DNA of 64,000 bases, taken from the NCBI GenBank assembly GCA_036384915.1, contig DASVLJ010000011.1:248001-312000 (forward strand), in the 5' to 3' direction. The stretch is from PKWO01 sp036384915. Lineage in GTDB: Bacteria; Pseudomonadota; Gammaproteobacteria; Burkholderiales; Burkholderiaceae_D. A program made the translations under genes and the position numbers. Numbering within the stretch: position 1 is the first letter of the stretch; every line of letters starts with the position of its first letter. The notes beneath the pieces are model-generated. The model searched no databases and had not been told where the DNA came from. It was given only the letters and a program-made list of their open reading frames with translations. Shown here piece after piece: positions 24,593 through 31,627 of this stretch.

Positions 24593-25777
24593 CTAACTCG
24601 CCCGGTACATGGTCACGACGCATGCTCCGCCGAGACCAAGGTTGTGTTGCAAGGCGTTCTTCGCGCCAGGCACCAGCCGCTCGCCGGCCGTGCCGCGCAA
24701 CTGGTGCGTCAATTCGAAGCATTGCGCAAGACCGGTCGCGCCAAGCGGATGCCCCTTGGACAGCAAACCGCCAGATGGATTGGTCACGACGCGGCCGCCA
24801 TAGGTGTTGTCGCCATCCTCGACGAATTTCTCCGCTCCGCCTTCCGGGCACAGGCCCAAGGCTTCATAACTGATCAACTCGTTTTGCGCGAAGCAATCGT
24901 GCAATTCCACCACCTGCACTTCATCGGGGCCGATACCGGACGCTTCATACACCTGGCGCGCCGCTTCCCTGGCCATGCCGTAGCCGACCACCTGCATCAT
25001 GTCGTCCGAGTCGAACGTCTCGGGCCGGTCGGTCGTCATCGATTGCGCAGCGATGTAGACGCGCGTATCGAGCCCGCGCGCCTTGGCAAACGATTCCGAC
25101 ACCAGCACGGCGGCGGCCGCGCCGCAGGTCGGCGGGCAAGCCATCAGGCGCGTCATCACGCCGGGCCAGATCACGGGAGCGTCCATCACGTCCTGCGGCG
25201 TGACGACCTTGCGGAATAGGGCCAAGGGGTTGTTCGCCGCATGGCGGCTGGCCTTGGCGCGTATCTTCGCGAAAGTTTCCAGCCTGGTGCCGTACTTGTT
25301 CATGTGCGACAAACCCGCACCGCCGAAGTAGCGTAGCGCCAGCGGAATCTCGGGCTTGCCGACCAGCTTGTCGGTGGCGGCATCGAAATCGTCGAAGGGG
25401 CTCGGCCGGTCGTCGAACACGGACCCGAGCGCGCCGGGCTTCATCTGCTCGAAACCCAGCACCAGCACGCAATCGGCCGCGCCGCTGGCCACAGCCTGGC
25501 GCGCCAGGAACAGCGCGGTGGAACCGGTCGAACAATTATTGTTGACGTTGACGATAGGAATGCCGCTCATGCCGACCGCATAGAGCGCCTTTTGCCCGCT
25601 GGTGGAATCGCCATAGACGTAGCCGACATAAGCCTGGTTGACGTCGCCATAGGCCAAGCCGGCATCCCGCAAGGCCAGCTTGACCGCTTCCATGCCCATG
25701 ACGTGATAGGGCTCGCTTGCTCCGGGCTTGGCAAAGGGGATCATGCCCACGCCGCTGACGCACACCTTATTGCTCAT
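24593..25777 (-). CDS. Thiolase-family protein (SCP-x/lipid-transfer type acetyl-CoA acetyltransferase)
   Basis: A 394-residue thiolase-fold protein. The nucleophile Cys is in NVNNNCSTGSTALFLARQAV, the His of ELHDCFAQNEL replaces the biosynthetic NEAFA motif as in SCP-x thiolases, and the terminal GKGHPLGATG-like SKGHPLGATGLAQ is present. The second catalytic Cys region reads GLGGACVVTMY. This branch handles branched or bulky 3-ketoacyl-CoA. The start follows GGAG. A perfect CCAAGCA-N2-TGCTTGG palindrome lies 28 bp upstream of the start. Confidence 0.88.
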   Translation of the reverse strand: MSNKVCVSGVGMIPFAKPGASEPYHVMGMEAVKLALRDAGLAYGDVNQAYVGYVYGDSTSGQKALYAVGMSGIPIVNVNNNCSTGSTALFLARQAVASGAADCVLVLGFEQMKPGALGSVFDDRPSPFDDFDAATDKLVGKPEIPLALRYFGGAGLSHMNKYGTRLETFAKIRAKASRHAANNPLALFRKVVTPQDVMDAPVIWPGVMTRLMACPPTCGAAAAVLVSESFAKARGLDTRVYIAAQSMTTDRPETFDSDDMMQVVGYGMAREAARQVYEASGIGPDEVQVVELHDCFAQNELISYEALGLCPEGGAEKFVEDGDNTYGGRVVTNPSGGLLSKGHPLGATGLAQCFELTHQLRGTAGERLVPGAKNALQHNLGLGGACVVTMYRAS

Positions 25778-25804
25778 TTGTTAATCTCCGCATTATCATT
25801 TCAA

Positions 25805-25820
25805 CCAAGCACTTGCTTGG
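25805..25820. promoter_or_regulatory. Palindromic operator candidate CCAAGCA-CT-TGCTTGG
   Basis: A perfect 7-bp inverted repeat with a 2-bp spacer, 28 bp upstream of the thiolase start. A matching half site TGCTTGG recurs at 25874-25880. The symmetry and spacing suit a TetR-family regulator of acyl-CoA metabolism, but no such regulator gene is adjacent. Confidence 0.6.
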
Positions 25821-25888
25821 CAACTCCTGAAGATTATAAGGCAAACCTCAATCTTGCGGTCAGGCATCAATTTTGCTTGGACACCTGT

Positions 25889-25977
25889 GTACGCCCGTTC
25901 ACAAAATGGGCGTACGGAAAGATTCCCTGTTCGGGTGAGCCGCCTGCACCAAATTCTTGCAAAACGGATTGCAAGAA
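25889..25977. repeat. Two perfect inverted repeats upstream of the 26041 gene
   Basis: The first is GTACGCCC (25889-25896) with GGGCGTAC (25908-25915), 11-bp spacer. The second is TTCTTGCAA (25954-25962) with TTGCAAGAA (25969-25977), 6-bp spacer. Both are exact. Neither is followed by a T tract. They could be regulator sites or RNA hairpins in the leader of the downstream gene. Confidence 0.6.
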
Positions 25978-26040
25978 CGAGGCCGGCGCCCCGCCCGAGT
26001 CAGGTATGGCAATCACCGCAACGGCGCGGAAGGAAAAACC

Positions 26041-26526
26041 ATGAACCACAATCAACATCCGATATCCATGCTCGATACGCAATCCGCCTCGAGCGCACAC
26101 GGCCTCTACACTCTGTCCATCGACTACGTGGGTGGCGGCTATCCCGGCGAAAAATTTCAGCGCGTCATCGAAGTGCCCTGCGACATGCAATTGGCATCGC
26201 TGCACGGACTGGTCAGGCAATTGACCGGCTTCAGCGACGAGAAGATCCATGACTGCTATGTCGCTTCCAGCATACGCGGCAAAAAGCTCTGGTTCAAGCG
26301 CAACGGCAAATGGCATGGGGAAGGTGAATCGGCCTTCAGCGCCTCGATCGACCAGATCTTCCTGTGCAAGACCAAGCGTAAGCTCTACTATTCGTTCGAG
26401 TTCGGCGACAACTGGATCTTCGAAATCGGGCGCAAGGGCGATATCGTCGTGCCCCTGGCCGATTGCGATTATCCGCGCGTGGTGCATTCGCGAGGCATGC
26501 GGCCCTTGCAGAACCGGTTGCAATGA
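26041..26526 (+). CDS. pRiA4b ORF-3-like (PF07929-type) protein
   Basis: A 161-residue protein preceded by GGAAGGA. The pattern YTLSIDYVGGGYPGEKFQRVIEVP, a helix beginning LASLHGLVRQLTGF, and LYYSFEFGDNWIFEIG near the end match the plasmid pRiA4b ORF-3 fold (an IS1096 passenger-like family). Function is unknown. The usual C-terminal extension of longer relatives is missing, and the protein ends soon after the DNW motif. No transposase is nearby. It converges with the MFS gene. Confidence 0.75.
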   Translation: MNHNQHPISMLDTQSASSAHGLYTLSIDYVGGGYPGEKFQRVIEVPCDMQLASLHGLVRQLTGFSDEKIHDCYVASSIRGKKLWFKRNGKWHGEGESAFSASIDQIFLCKTKRKLYYSFEFGDNWIFEIGRKGDIVVPLADCDYPRVVHSRGMRPLQNRLQ

Positions 26527-26556
26527 ACAACGGGGCAGTACGCCCCGCTGGGTTCA
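26524..26556. terminator. Bidirectional stem-loop between convergent genes
   Basis: TGAAC-aa-CGGGGC-(agtac)-GCCCCG-ctgg-GTTCA. The outer arms contain both flanking stop codons. There is no T tract on either side, so it may act as a Rho-assisted or RNA-stabilising terminator. Confidence 0.5.
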
Positions 26557-27777
26557 TTCGGTTCGTGCCTCGGGAAACTTGTCCATCCCGCTCAAGACCG
26601 GGAACAGCTTGGCCCAGGTGGCCGTCACGACCAGGGTAGCGACTCCGCCCAGGATCAAGGCACGGATCAAGCCGAACCATCCCGCCGTGACGCCGGACTC
26701 GAATTCGCCCAGCTCGTTGGACGCGCCGATGAACACGGCATTGACCGCCGACACGCGGCCGCGTATCGCATCGGGCGTGGCAAATTGCACGAGGATGTGA
26801 CGGATATAGACGCTGACCATATCGCCCGCGCCCATCAGGAACAAGGCTGCCAAAGCGACGGCCAGGCTATCGGTCGTGCCCAGCACCACGGTGCCGGCGC
26901 CGAACACGGCAACGCCGCCGAACATCCAGCGCCCCACCCTGCTCGTGATCGGGCGGAAGGCCAGGGCAACCGAAGTCAGCGCGGCGCCGATGCCTGTGGC
27001 GGTGCGCAGCAGGCCCAATGCTGTCGGCCCCGCGTGCAGCACGTCGCTGGCAAACGCCGGCAACAAGGCCGTAGCACCCCCGAACAGCACGGCAAACAGA
27101 TCGAGCGACATGGCGCCAAGCACCATGGGTTGCGACCAGACGAAGCGCAAGCCCTCGAACAAGGTATGCCAGGTCGCAGGCTCGCGCCGGGCCGGCTGGC
27201 CCGCGAGCCGCGTGCAAGACATCAAGACGATGGACAGGCAAAGCAGCACGGCCACGGTGCAATACACCGCCCTGGGTCCGGCCAGGTAAATCAAGCCGCC
27301 CAGCGTCGGCCCGAGAATCACCGCCACCTGGAAGCTCGACGAACTCAGGGCCACCGCCTTGGAAAAGCTTTCGCCCGGCACGAGGTGGATCAGCACGGCC
27401 TGCGTCGCCGGCATCATGAAGGCACGTGCGCTGCCATACAGCACCAGCACTGCGAACACAGGCCAGACGACGGGGGAGCCGCTCATGGTGTAGCCGAACA
27501 GGCCCAGGCTGCACAGCAATTGCGCCACGAAACAACAGAGGATGATGTGGCGCCGGTTGAACACGTCGGCCACGTGGCCGGCAAACAGGATCAGGCACAG
27601 GAAAGGCGCAAATTGCGCCAGCCCTATCATGCCGAGATCATAGACGTTGCCGGTCATGGCATAGACTTGCCAGCCTATCGCCACGCTCTGCATTTGCACG
27701 GCGATGGTGCCGAGGATGCGTGCGCTGAGATAAAAACTGAAGTTGCGGTGCTTGAGGACGGAGAAGCCGTTGGACAT
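26554..27777 (-). CDS. MFS transporter (EntS/DHA3-like)
   Basis: A 407-residue permease with 12 predicted transmembrane segments. The N-terminus MSNGFSVLKHRNFSFYLSARIL and LGMIGLAQFAPFLCLILFAGHVADVFNRR (loop 2-3 signature with GHVADVFNRR) place it in the DHA3/EntS branch, which exports siderophores or drugs. Substrate unknown. A terminator-like hairpin lies between the likely promoter and the start codon (12 bp upstream). Confidence 0.85.
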   Translation of the reverse strand: MSNGFSVLKHRNFSFYLSARILGTIAVQMQSVAIGWQVYAMTGNVYDLGMIGLAQFAPFLCLILFAGHVADVFNRRHIILCCFVAQLLCSLGLFGYTMSGSPVVWPVFAVLVLYGSARAFMMPATQAVLIHLVPGESFSKAVALSSSSFQVAVILGPTLGGLIYLAGPRAVYCTVAVLLCLSIVLMSCTRLAGQPARREPATWHTLFEGLRFVWSQPMVLGAMSLDLFAVLFGGATALLPAFASDVLHAGPTALGLLRTATGIGAALTSVALAFRPITSRVGRWMFGGVAVFGAGTVVLGTTDSLAVALAALFLMGAGDMVSVYIRHILVQFATPDAIRGRVSAVNAVFIGASNELGEFESGVTAGWFGLIRALILGGVATLVVTATWAKLFPVLSGMDKFPEARTE

Positions 27778-27788
27778 GCTGGGGCATC

Positions 27789-27810
27789 AAAAAGCCCGCA
27801 GGATGCGGGC
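27789..27810 (-). terminator. Terminator-like hairpin ahead of the MFS start
   Basis: On the bottom strand: GCCCGCA-tcc-TGCGGGC followed by TTTTT. It ends 11 bp before the MFS ATG. It could stop antisense readthrough from the lysE-type gene, or act as a 5'-leader attenuator. Confidence 0.65.
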
Positions 27811-27900
27811 ATGGCCTCCAGTGTACCTGATTTCGCATTCCGGCCTGCCGCGGCCGAATTGATGTTACATTTCCCGCTCGGCCTTCAGCCTTCCATCCAT

Positions 27901-28329
27901 ATGCACTACGACGACTTCCCCGACCCGGAAACCGAGCAGCAGGCGCGTCCGTGGATCGTGCTCAAAACCACCTACGACATCGAAGCCTGGATCGAGCAGA
28001 CCAACCGCCGCCTGCAGCGGCTGCTGGGTGACCAGCCGCAGCGCCTGGGCGGCCAAAGCCCTGGCCAGGGAATTTGCTTCACCCTGACCCACGGCGGCGA
28101 GATGTACACGCATTCCTCGTCCGAAGGCGAACTCTGGCTCGATTTGAGCGAAGACGCGGCCTGGGTCAAGCCTGTCGTGGCGGCCGTGGCCGGCGGCGAT
28201 GTGCCGCCCGGCGCAATCTGGCGCCTGCCCGGTGAAGCGCTGACCGAACTGCTTTACGGCTTGAACAGCCTGATCGAGACCACGCGCATCGTGCTGCAGC
28301 ACGATTTCCGCATCAAAAAGCGCTATTGA
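27901..28329 (+). CDS. Hypothetical protein
   Basis: A 142-residue soluble protein (MHYDDFPDPETEQQARPWIV). Features include a WIEQTNRRLQRLLGD helix, a Gly-rich loop GGQSPGQGICFTLTHGG, and SEGELWLDLSEDAAW. Two earlier in-frame ATG codons (27811, 27862) are possible; none has a good ribosome site, so the start is uncertain. No family recognised. The 3' end overlaps the convergent LysE gene by 17 bp. Confidence 0.62.
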   Translation: MHYDDFPDPETEQQARPWIVLKTTYDIEAWIEQTNRRLQRLLGDQPQRLGGQSPGQGICFTLTHGGEMYTHSSSEGELWLDLSEDAAWVKPVVAAVAGGDVPPGAIWRLPGEALTELLYGLNSLIETTRIVLQHDFRIKKRY

Positions 28330-28957
28330 AACCAGCCGCCAATTGCCATAGCAGGCTGGCGCCCAGTCCCGCCAGGATGCAAGCCGTCACGCGGTTGATC
28401 AGCGGTTTCGCATTGCGGTAGGCGCGCTGCATGCGCCCGCCGGAAAACCAGTTTGCCAGCGCCAGGTGCCAGACCGAAGAGGTGATCGAAATACCCGCCA
28501 CTCCAGCCACGATCAGCAGCGAAGAACTGCCCGGCGGAATCATCGAAGCGAAGATGGTGGCAAAAAACACCAGCGCCTTGGGGTTGGACAGGTTGGTGGC
28601 AAGGCCGAACCAATAGGCACGGCGCAGGCTGCGCTCCGCGCCTGCCGCTGCCTCGCCCAGCACGTCCCGGGCCTGGCCCCAGATCTTCCCCGCCGTATAC
28701 AGCAGATAAACCCCGCCGGTCAATTGCACGCCATGCTGAAATCCCGGCAGATGCGCCACCAGGATGCCCATGCCGGTGGCGGCAAATGCAGCCAGGATGG
28801 TGCTGGCGCTCGATACGCCAAGCGCGGTCCAGATCGCATGGCGCCGGCTGTGTCTGATGGCGGTCTGCGTGACGACGAGGAAATTCGGGCCGGGGCTGAC
28901 CAGCACCGGGATATAGATTCCCAGCAGACTGGCGAGTACGATCAGGGTCGAGGGCAT
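28313..28957 (-). CDS. LysE/RhtB-family amino acid exporter
   Basis: A 214-residue membrane protein with six hydrophobic segments. The N-terminal SPGPNFLVVTQTAIRHSRRH and the NLSNPKALVFFATIF segment (NPK motif) are diagnostic. The family exports amino acids or homoserine lactone-like compounds. The gene is divergent from a LysR-type regulator with a 106-bp gap that carries a TTGACGTCAA palindrome, so regulation by that protein is likely. Confidence 0.9.
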   Translation of the reverse strand: MPSTLIVLASLLGIYIPVLVSPGPNFLVVTQTAIRHSRRHAIWTALGVSSASTILAAFAATGMGILVAHLPGFQHGVQLTGGVYLLYTAGKIWGQARDVLGEAAAGAERSLRRAYWFGLATNLSNPKALVFFATIFASMIPPGSSSLLIVAGVAGISITSSVWHLALANWFSGGRMQRAYRNAKPLINRVTACILAGLGASLLWQLAAGFNSAF

Positions 28958-29033
28958 GGCATGGGCAAGCGAAAAGGCGACGTAAAAATTATGCGTTGCG
29001 CCGCACCGTCGTCGCTACCGAAAAAACAGATAG

Positions 29034-29043
29034 TTGACGTCAA
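29034..29043. promoter_or_regulatory. TTGACGTCAA palindrome in lysE/lysR intergenic region
   Basis: A perfect 10-bp palindrome 20 bp upstream of the LysR-type ATG at 29064. It is a candidate operator or overlaps the -35 region of the regulator. Confidence 0.4.
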
Positions 29044-29063
29044 TCCATGATAAATTTCGATGG

Positions 29064-29978
29064 ATGGAAAAACTCAAACTGGGGCAACTGGAAATGCTGG
29101 TTGCGGCGGTCGATGCCGGCAGCTTCAGCGCGGCGGCGCTGGAGCTGGGCTGCACGCAGTCGCGCATCAGCCATTCCATCGCGGAACTGGAGCGCATCAT
29201 CGGCAGCCGCCTCCTGGAGCGCTCGCGCAGCGGCTGCGTGCCCACCGATGCCGGCTACCGCGTCCTGGTCAAGGCGCGCCAAATGTTGCGTCTGGCCGGC
29301 AGCCTGGTGCAGTCGGGCGGCGAAGAAGCCGTCATCAGCGGGCACGTGCGCATCGCCTGCTTCCGCAGCGCCGGCGTGCACTTGCTGCCGCACGTGCTGG
29401 AAGCGCTGGCCGATTCCCACCCCGGCATCCGCGTCGACGTCAACGACGGCTGCCCCGACTACGAAGATATTTTGACTGCCGTGAGACAGGGCATGGCCGA
29501 GATAGGCATCACGCGCGAAGACCCGTCGACCGGGCTCGAATCGATACGGCTGGGCCACGACAATTACGTGCTGGCGCTGCCGGCCGGCCTGCAAGCGAGC
29601 GATCCGCTGGACTGGCGCCAGCTTGCCGGCCTGCCCTTCATCCAGTCGCAAAACGCCGGTTCGAGCTGGATCGTGGAGCATTGCCGCGCCGCCGGCCTGC
29701 CTTTGAAGGCGGCACGCCGGCTTGCCAGCGACAGCGGCATCATGGCCATGGTTGCGCGCGGCCTGGGCTTTTCCATCCTGCCCCACCTGGCCGTGTTCCC
29801 CGCACCGCCCGGCATCCGCCTCGCGGCGCTGCCGATCGAAGCTGAACGGCACATCGCACTGGTCACCACGGCCGAGACCGCACGCAACAAAGCCGTACGC
29901 ATCGTGCTGCGCCGCCTGCGCGACAAGGCTGGCTTGCGCCGGACCGATGCCTACAGAGCAGGCGCGATCCAGCTTTAA
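29064..29978 (+). CDS. LysR-family transcriptional regulator
   Basis: A 304-residue regulator from the ATG at 29064; an upstream TTG at 29034 is in frame but adds a non-typical start. The N-terminal HTH reads LGQLEMLVAAVDAGSFSAAA with ELGCTQSRISHSIAELERII. The effector domain at about 90-295 shows GHVRIACFRSAGVHLLPHVL and GLGFSILPHLAVFP. It probably controls the divergent LysE-type exporter. The effector is unknown. Confidence 0.9.
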   Translation: MEKLKLGQLEMLVAAVDAGSFSAAALELGCTQSRISHSIAELERIIGSRLLERSRSGCVPTDAGYRVLVKARQMLRLAGSLVQSGGEEAVISGHVRIACFRSAGVHLLPHVLEALADSHPGIRVDVNDGCPDYEDILTAVRQGMAEIGITREDPSTGLESIRLGHDNYVLALPAGLQASDPLDWRQLAGLPFIQSQNAGSSWIVEHCRAAGLPLKAARRLASDSGIMAMVARGLGFSILPHLAVFPAPPGIRLAALPIEAERHIALVTTAETARNKAVRIVLRRLRDKAGLRRTDAYRAGAIQL

Positions 29979-29993
29979 AGCCCCGGCCCGAAA

Positions 29994-30638
29994 TCAGGCC
30001 GCCTTGGCGCTCGTCATGCCCTGCCACACCGGCACGAATTCCTCCATCACCCGGCGATAACTCGGGCGTTGCTTGGCGCGTTCCCAATAGGCCGCCAGGT
30101 TCTTGTATTCGGCAAACGGCACCAAGTCTTCAAGGTAATACAGACTGGGAATCAGGGCGCAATCGGCCATGGTGAAGTCCTGGCCGCACACCCAGGGGCC
30201 AGCCTCCAGCTTGCGGTTGAAGCCGTCATACGAGATGGCGAGAAACTTGTGCGCGCGCTCGATATCTTCCGGCAGGATGTTGCGTATCTTCACCTTGTCG
30301 AACAGGATCTTGAGCGCCGGCTCGTTGACGTACTGGTCGGCCATGCGGTCGTTGAAACGTACCAGGCGCGCGGCGACGGGATCGTCGGGAATCAGTTTCA
30401 AGCCTTGCGGAAAATGGTTTTCCAGGTATTCGACCACGATGCTCGATTCGGGCACCATGCGGCCGTCGTCCGCGATCAGGAGCGGCACCTTGCAGATCGG
30501 ATAGATCTTTTCGTAGGCGGCGCGGCTTTCGGCATCGTTCATCCACACCACTTCGCGCTGCACCGAGATGTCCTTCTCGTACAACGCAATCATGGCCTTT
30601 TGCGAATAGGTGGACAGGGGATTGTAATAGAACTTCAT
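29994..30638 (-). CDS. Glutathione S-transferase family protein
   Basis: A 214-residue GST. The thioredoxin-like half starts MKFYYNPLSTYSQKAMIALYEK, with Ser/Tyr candidates for glutathione activation and the cis-Pro in ICKVPLLIADDGRMVPESS. The C-terminal helical domain holds DRMADQYVNEP and the N-capping box region GQDFTMADCALIPSL. It starts after GGAG, 23 bp downstream of the AHSA1 gene, and is the last gene of the arsR-led operon. Likely a detoxifying or dehalogenating transferase; substrate unknown. Confidence 0.88.
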   Translation of the reverse strand: MKFYYNPLSTYSQKAMIALYEKDISVQREVVWMNDAESRAAYEKIYPICKVPLLIADDGRMVPESSIVVEYLENHFPQGLKLIPDDPVAARLVRFNDRMADQYVNEPALKILFDKVKIRNILPEDIERAHKFLAISYDGFNRKLEAGPWVCGQDFTMADCALIPSLYYLEDLVPFAEYKNLAAYWERAKQRPSYRRVMEEFVPVWQGMTSAKAA

Positions 30639-30661
30639 GACCAGACTCCTTCATTAGCCAG

Positions 30662-31093
30662 TTATTTGGCGAGATATTTGGCGAGGTTTTCCAGGCAACC
30701 GGTCCAGCCTTCGTTGTGCCGGTCGCGCGCCCCGATGTCGGGGAACAGGCGGTGGGTCAACTGCAATTCACTTTCACTGCCATGCGCCGTGAAGCGCAAT
30801 TCGATTTCCGTGCGCACGGTACTGTCTTCCCACTGCCAGGTCATGCGCAACAAGCTGTTTTCCGCGATCTCGAGATATTCGCCGTGAACGATATGCTTTT
30901 CGCCGGCGGCATTCTGCATCACGATGCGGTAGACGCCGCCGACGCGGAAGTCGGATTCCACCTCGGGCACGGTCATCGTCCCCGGCGCATGCCACTGGCG
31001 CAGTTGCGCCGGGTCGCACCAGGCGCCGTAAAGTTTTGCCACGGGAGCCGCAAAGCGGCGGCGAATTGTCAATGCATTCGTCGATTCATTCAT
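30662..31093 (-). CDS. SRPBCC/AHSA1-domain protein
   Basis: A 143-residue START-like protein. The AHSA1 pattern is clear: LTIRRRFAAPVAKLYGAWCDPAQLRQW, then the PEVESDFRVGGVYRIVMQ loop, and the end HNEGWTGCLENLAKYL. These proteins bind hydrophobic ligands and are often paired with ArsR-type regulators. The start overlaps the ArsR stop (ATGA). Confidence 0.9.
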   Translation of the reverse strand: MNESTNALTIRRRFAAPVAKLYGAWCDPAQLRQWHAPGTMTVPEVESDFRVGGVYRIVMQNAAGEKHIVHGEYLEIAENSLLRMTWQWEDSTVRTEIELRFTAHGSESELQLTHRLFPDIGARDRHNEGWTGCLENLAKYLAK

Positions 31094-31470
31094 GTAGACT
31101 TTCCTTTCGTCTCGGTTTCGCTAGCGTTATTGACTTCAACTTCGATCAATCCCCCCAGCGCATCGAAGCGCTGGGTCCAGAAATTGCGGTAGATCGCGAT
31201 CCAGTCGAGCGCCCCCACCAGCGACTCGGGCGCCAGCGCGCAATAATGCTTGCGCCCATCGACGCGGCGCCGCACGATGCCCGCGGCTTCCAGCACCTTC
31301 AAATGCTTGGATACCGCCACCAGCGACATCGCAAACGGTTCGGCCAGCTCTCCCACAGTCTTTTCGCCTTCAGCCAGCGCATGCACCAGGCGGCGCCGCG
31401 TGGCGTCGGACAAGGCGGCAAACACGCGGTCCAAGGCCTCGTCCCGGTCTTGCATCTTTTGTTTAACCAT
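31090..31470 (-). CDS. ArsR-family (SmtB-fold) transcriptional regulator
   Basis: A 126-residue winged-helix repressor: RVFAALSDATRRRLVHALAE, then the recognition helix in SLVAVSKHLKVLEAAGIVRR and the wing VDGRKHYCALAPE. The Cys residues typical of the ELCVC metal site are absent, so this is the non-metal subgroup that accompanies AHSA1 proteins. It starts inside a perfect TTAACCATATGGTTAA palindrome, with a near copy 40 bp upstream, so strong autorepression is likely. Confidence 0.92.
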   Translation of the reverse strand: MVKQKMQDRDEALDRVFAALSDATRRRLVHALAEGEKTVGELAEPFAMSLVAVSKHLKVLEAAGIVRRRVDGRKHYCALAPESLVGALDWIAIYRNFWTQRFDALGGLIEVEVNNASETETKGKST

Positions 31471-31478
31471 ATGGTTAA
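31463..31478. promoter_or_regulatory. ArsR operator candidate 1 (TTAACCAT/ATGGTTAA)
   Basis: A perfect 16-bp palindrome that includes the arsR-type start codon. Confidence 0.7.
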
Positions 31479-31502
31479 CAATAGAGGCAAAAACGTGAAA
31501 AG

Positions 31503-31518
31503 TAAACCGTTTGGTTAA
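31503..31518. promoter_or_regulatory. ArsR operator candidate 2 (TAAACCGTTTGGTTAA)
   Basis: Matches the first palindrome at 13 of 16 positions and is placed 40 bp upstream (about four helical turns). It probably overlaps the promoter. Confidence 0.65.
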
Positions 31519-31530
31519 ATATTTTTCGAT

Positions 31531-31560
31531 ATCGATTCAACAAAAATCGATTCGACAAAA
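31531..31560. repeat. Two tandem 15-bp repeats
   Basis: ATCGATTCAACAAAA followed directly by ATCGATTCGACAAAA, one mismatch. It lies between the ArsR operators and the cfa-side terminator. Confidence 0.7.
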
Positions 31561-31580
31561 AAATGGCGCCCGCAGGCGCC
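31557..31580 (-). terminator. Terminator of the cyclopropane-synthase-like gene
   Basis: On the bottom strand: GGCGCC-(tgcg)-GGCGCC, then A and seven T. It lies 47 bp past the stop at 31628. Confidence 0.8.
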
Positions 31581-31627
31581 CGGAAAAAGGGTGAAGGAAA
31601 CCGGTCTGTTGCGGCTCAGCGCGTACT

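Noticed and set aside
26785..28329. 514-codon top-strand frame extending the 27901 gene upstream
   Set aside because: The first 370 codons are antisense to the MFS transporter; only the part after 27800 is free of overlap.
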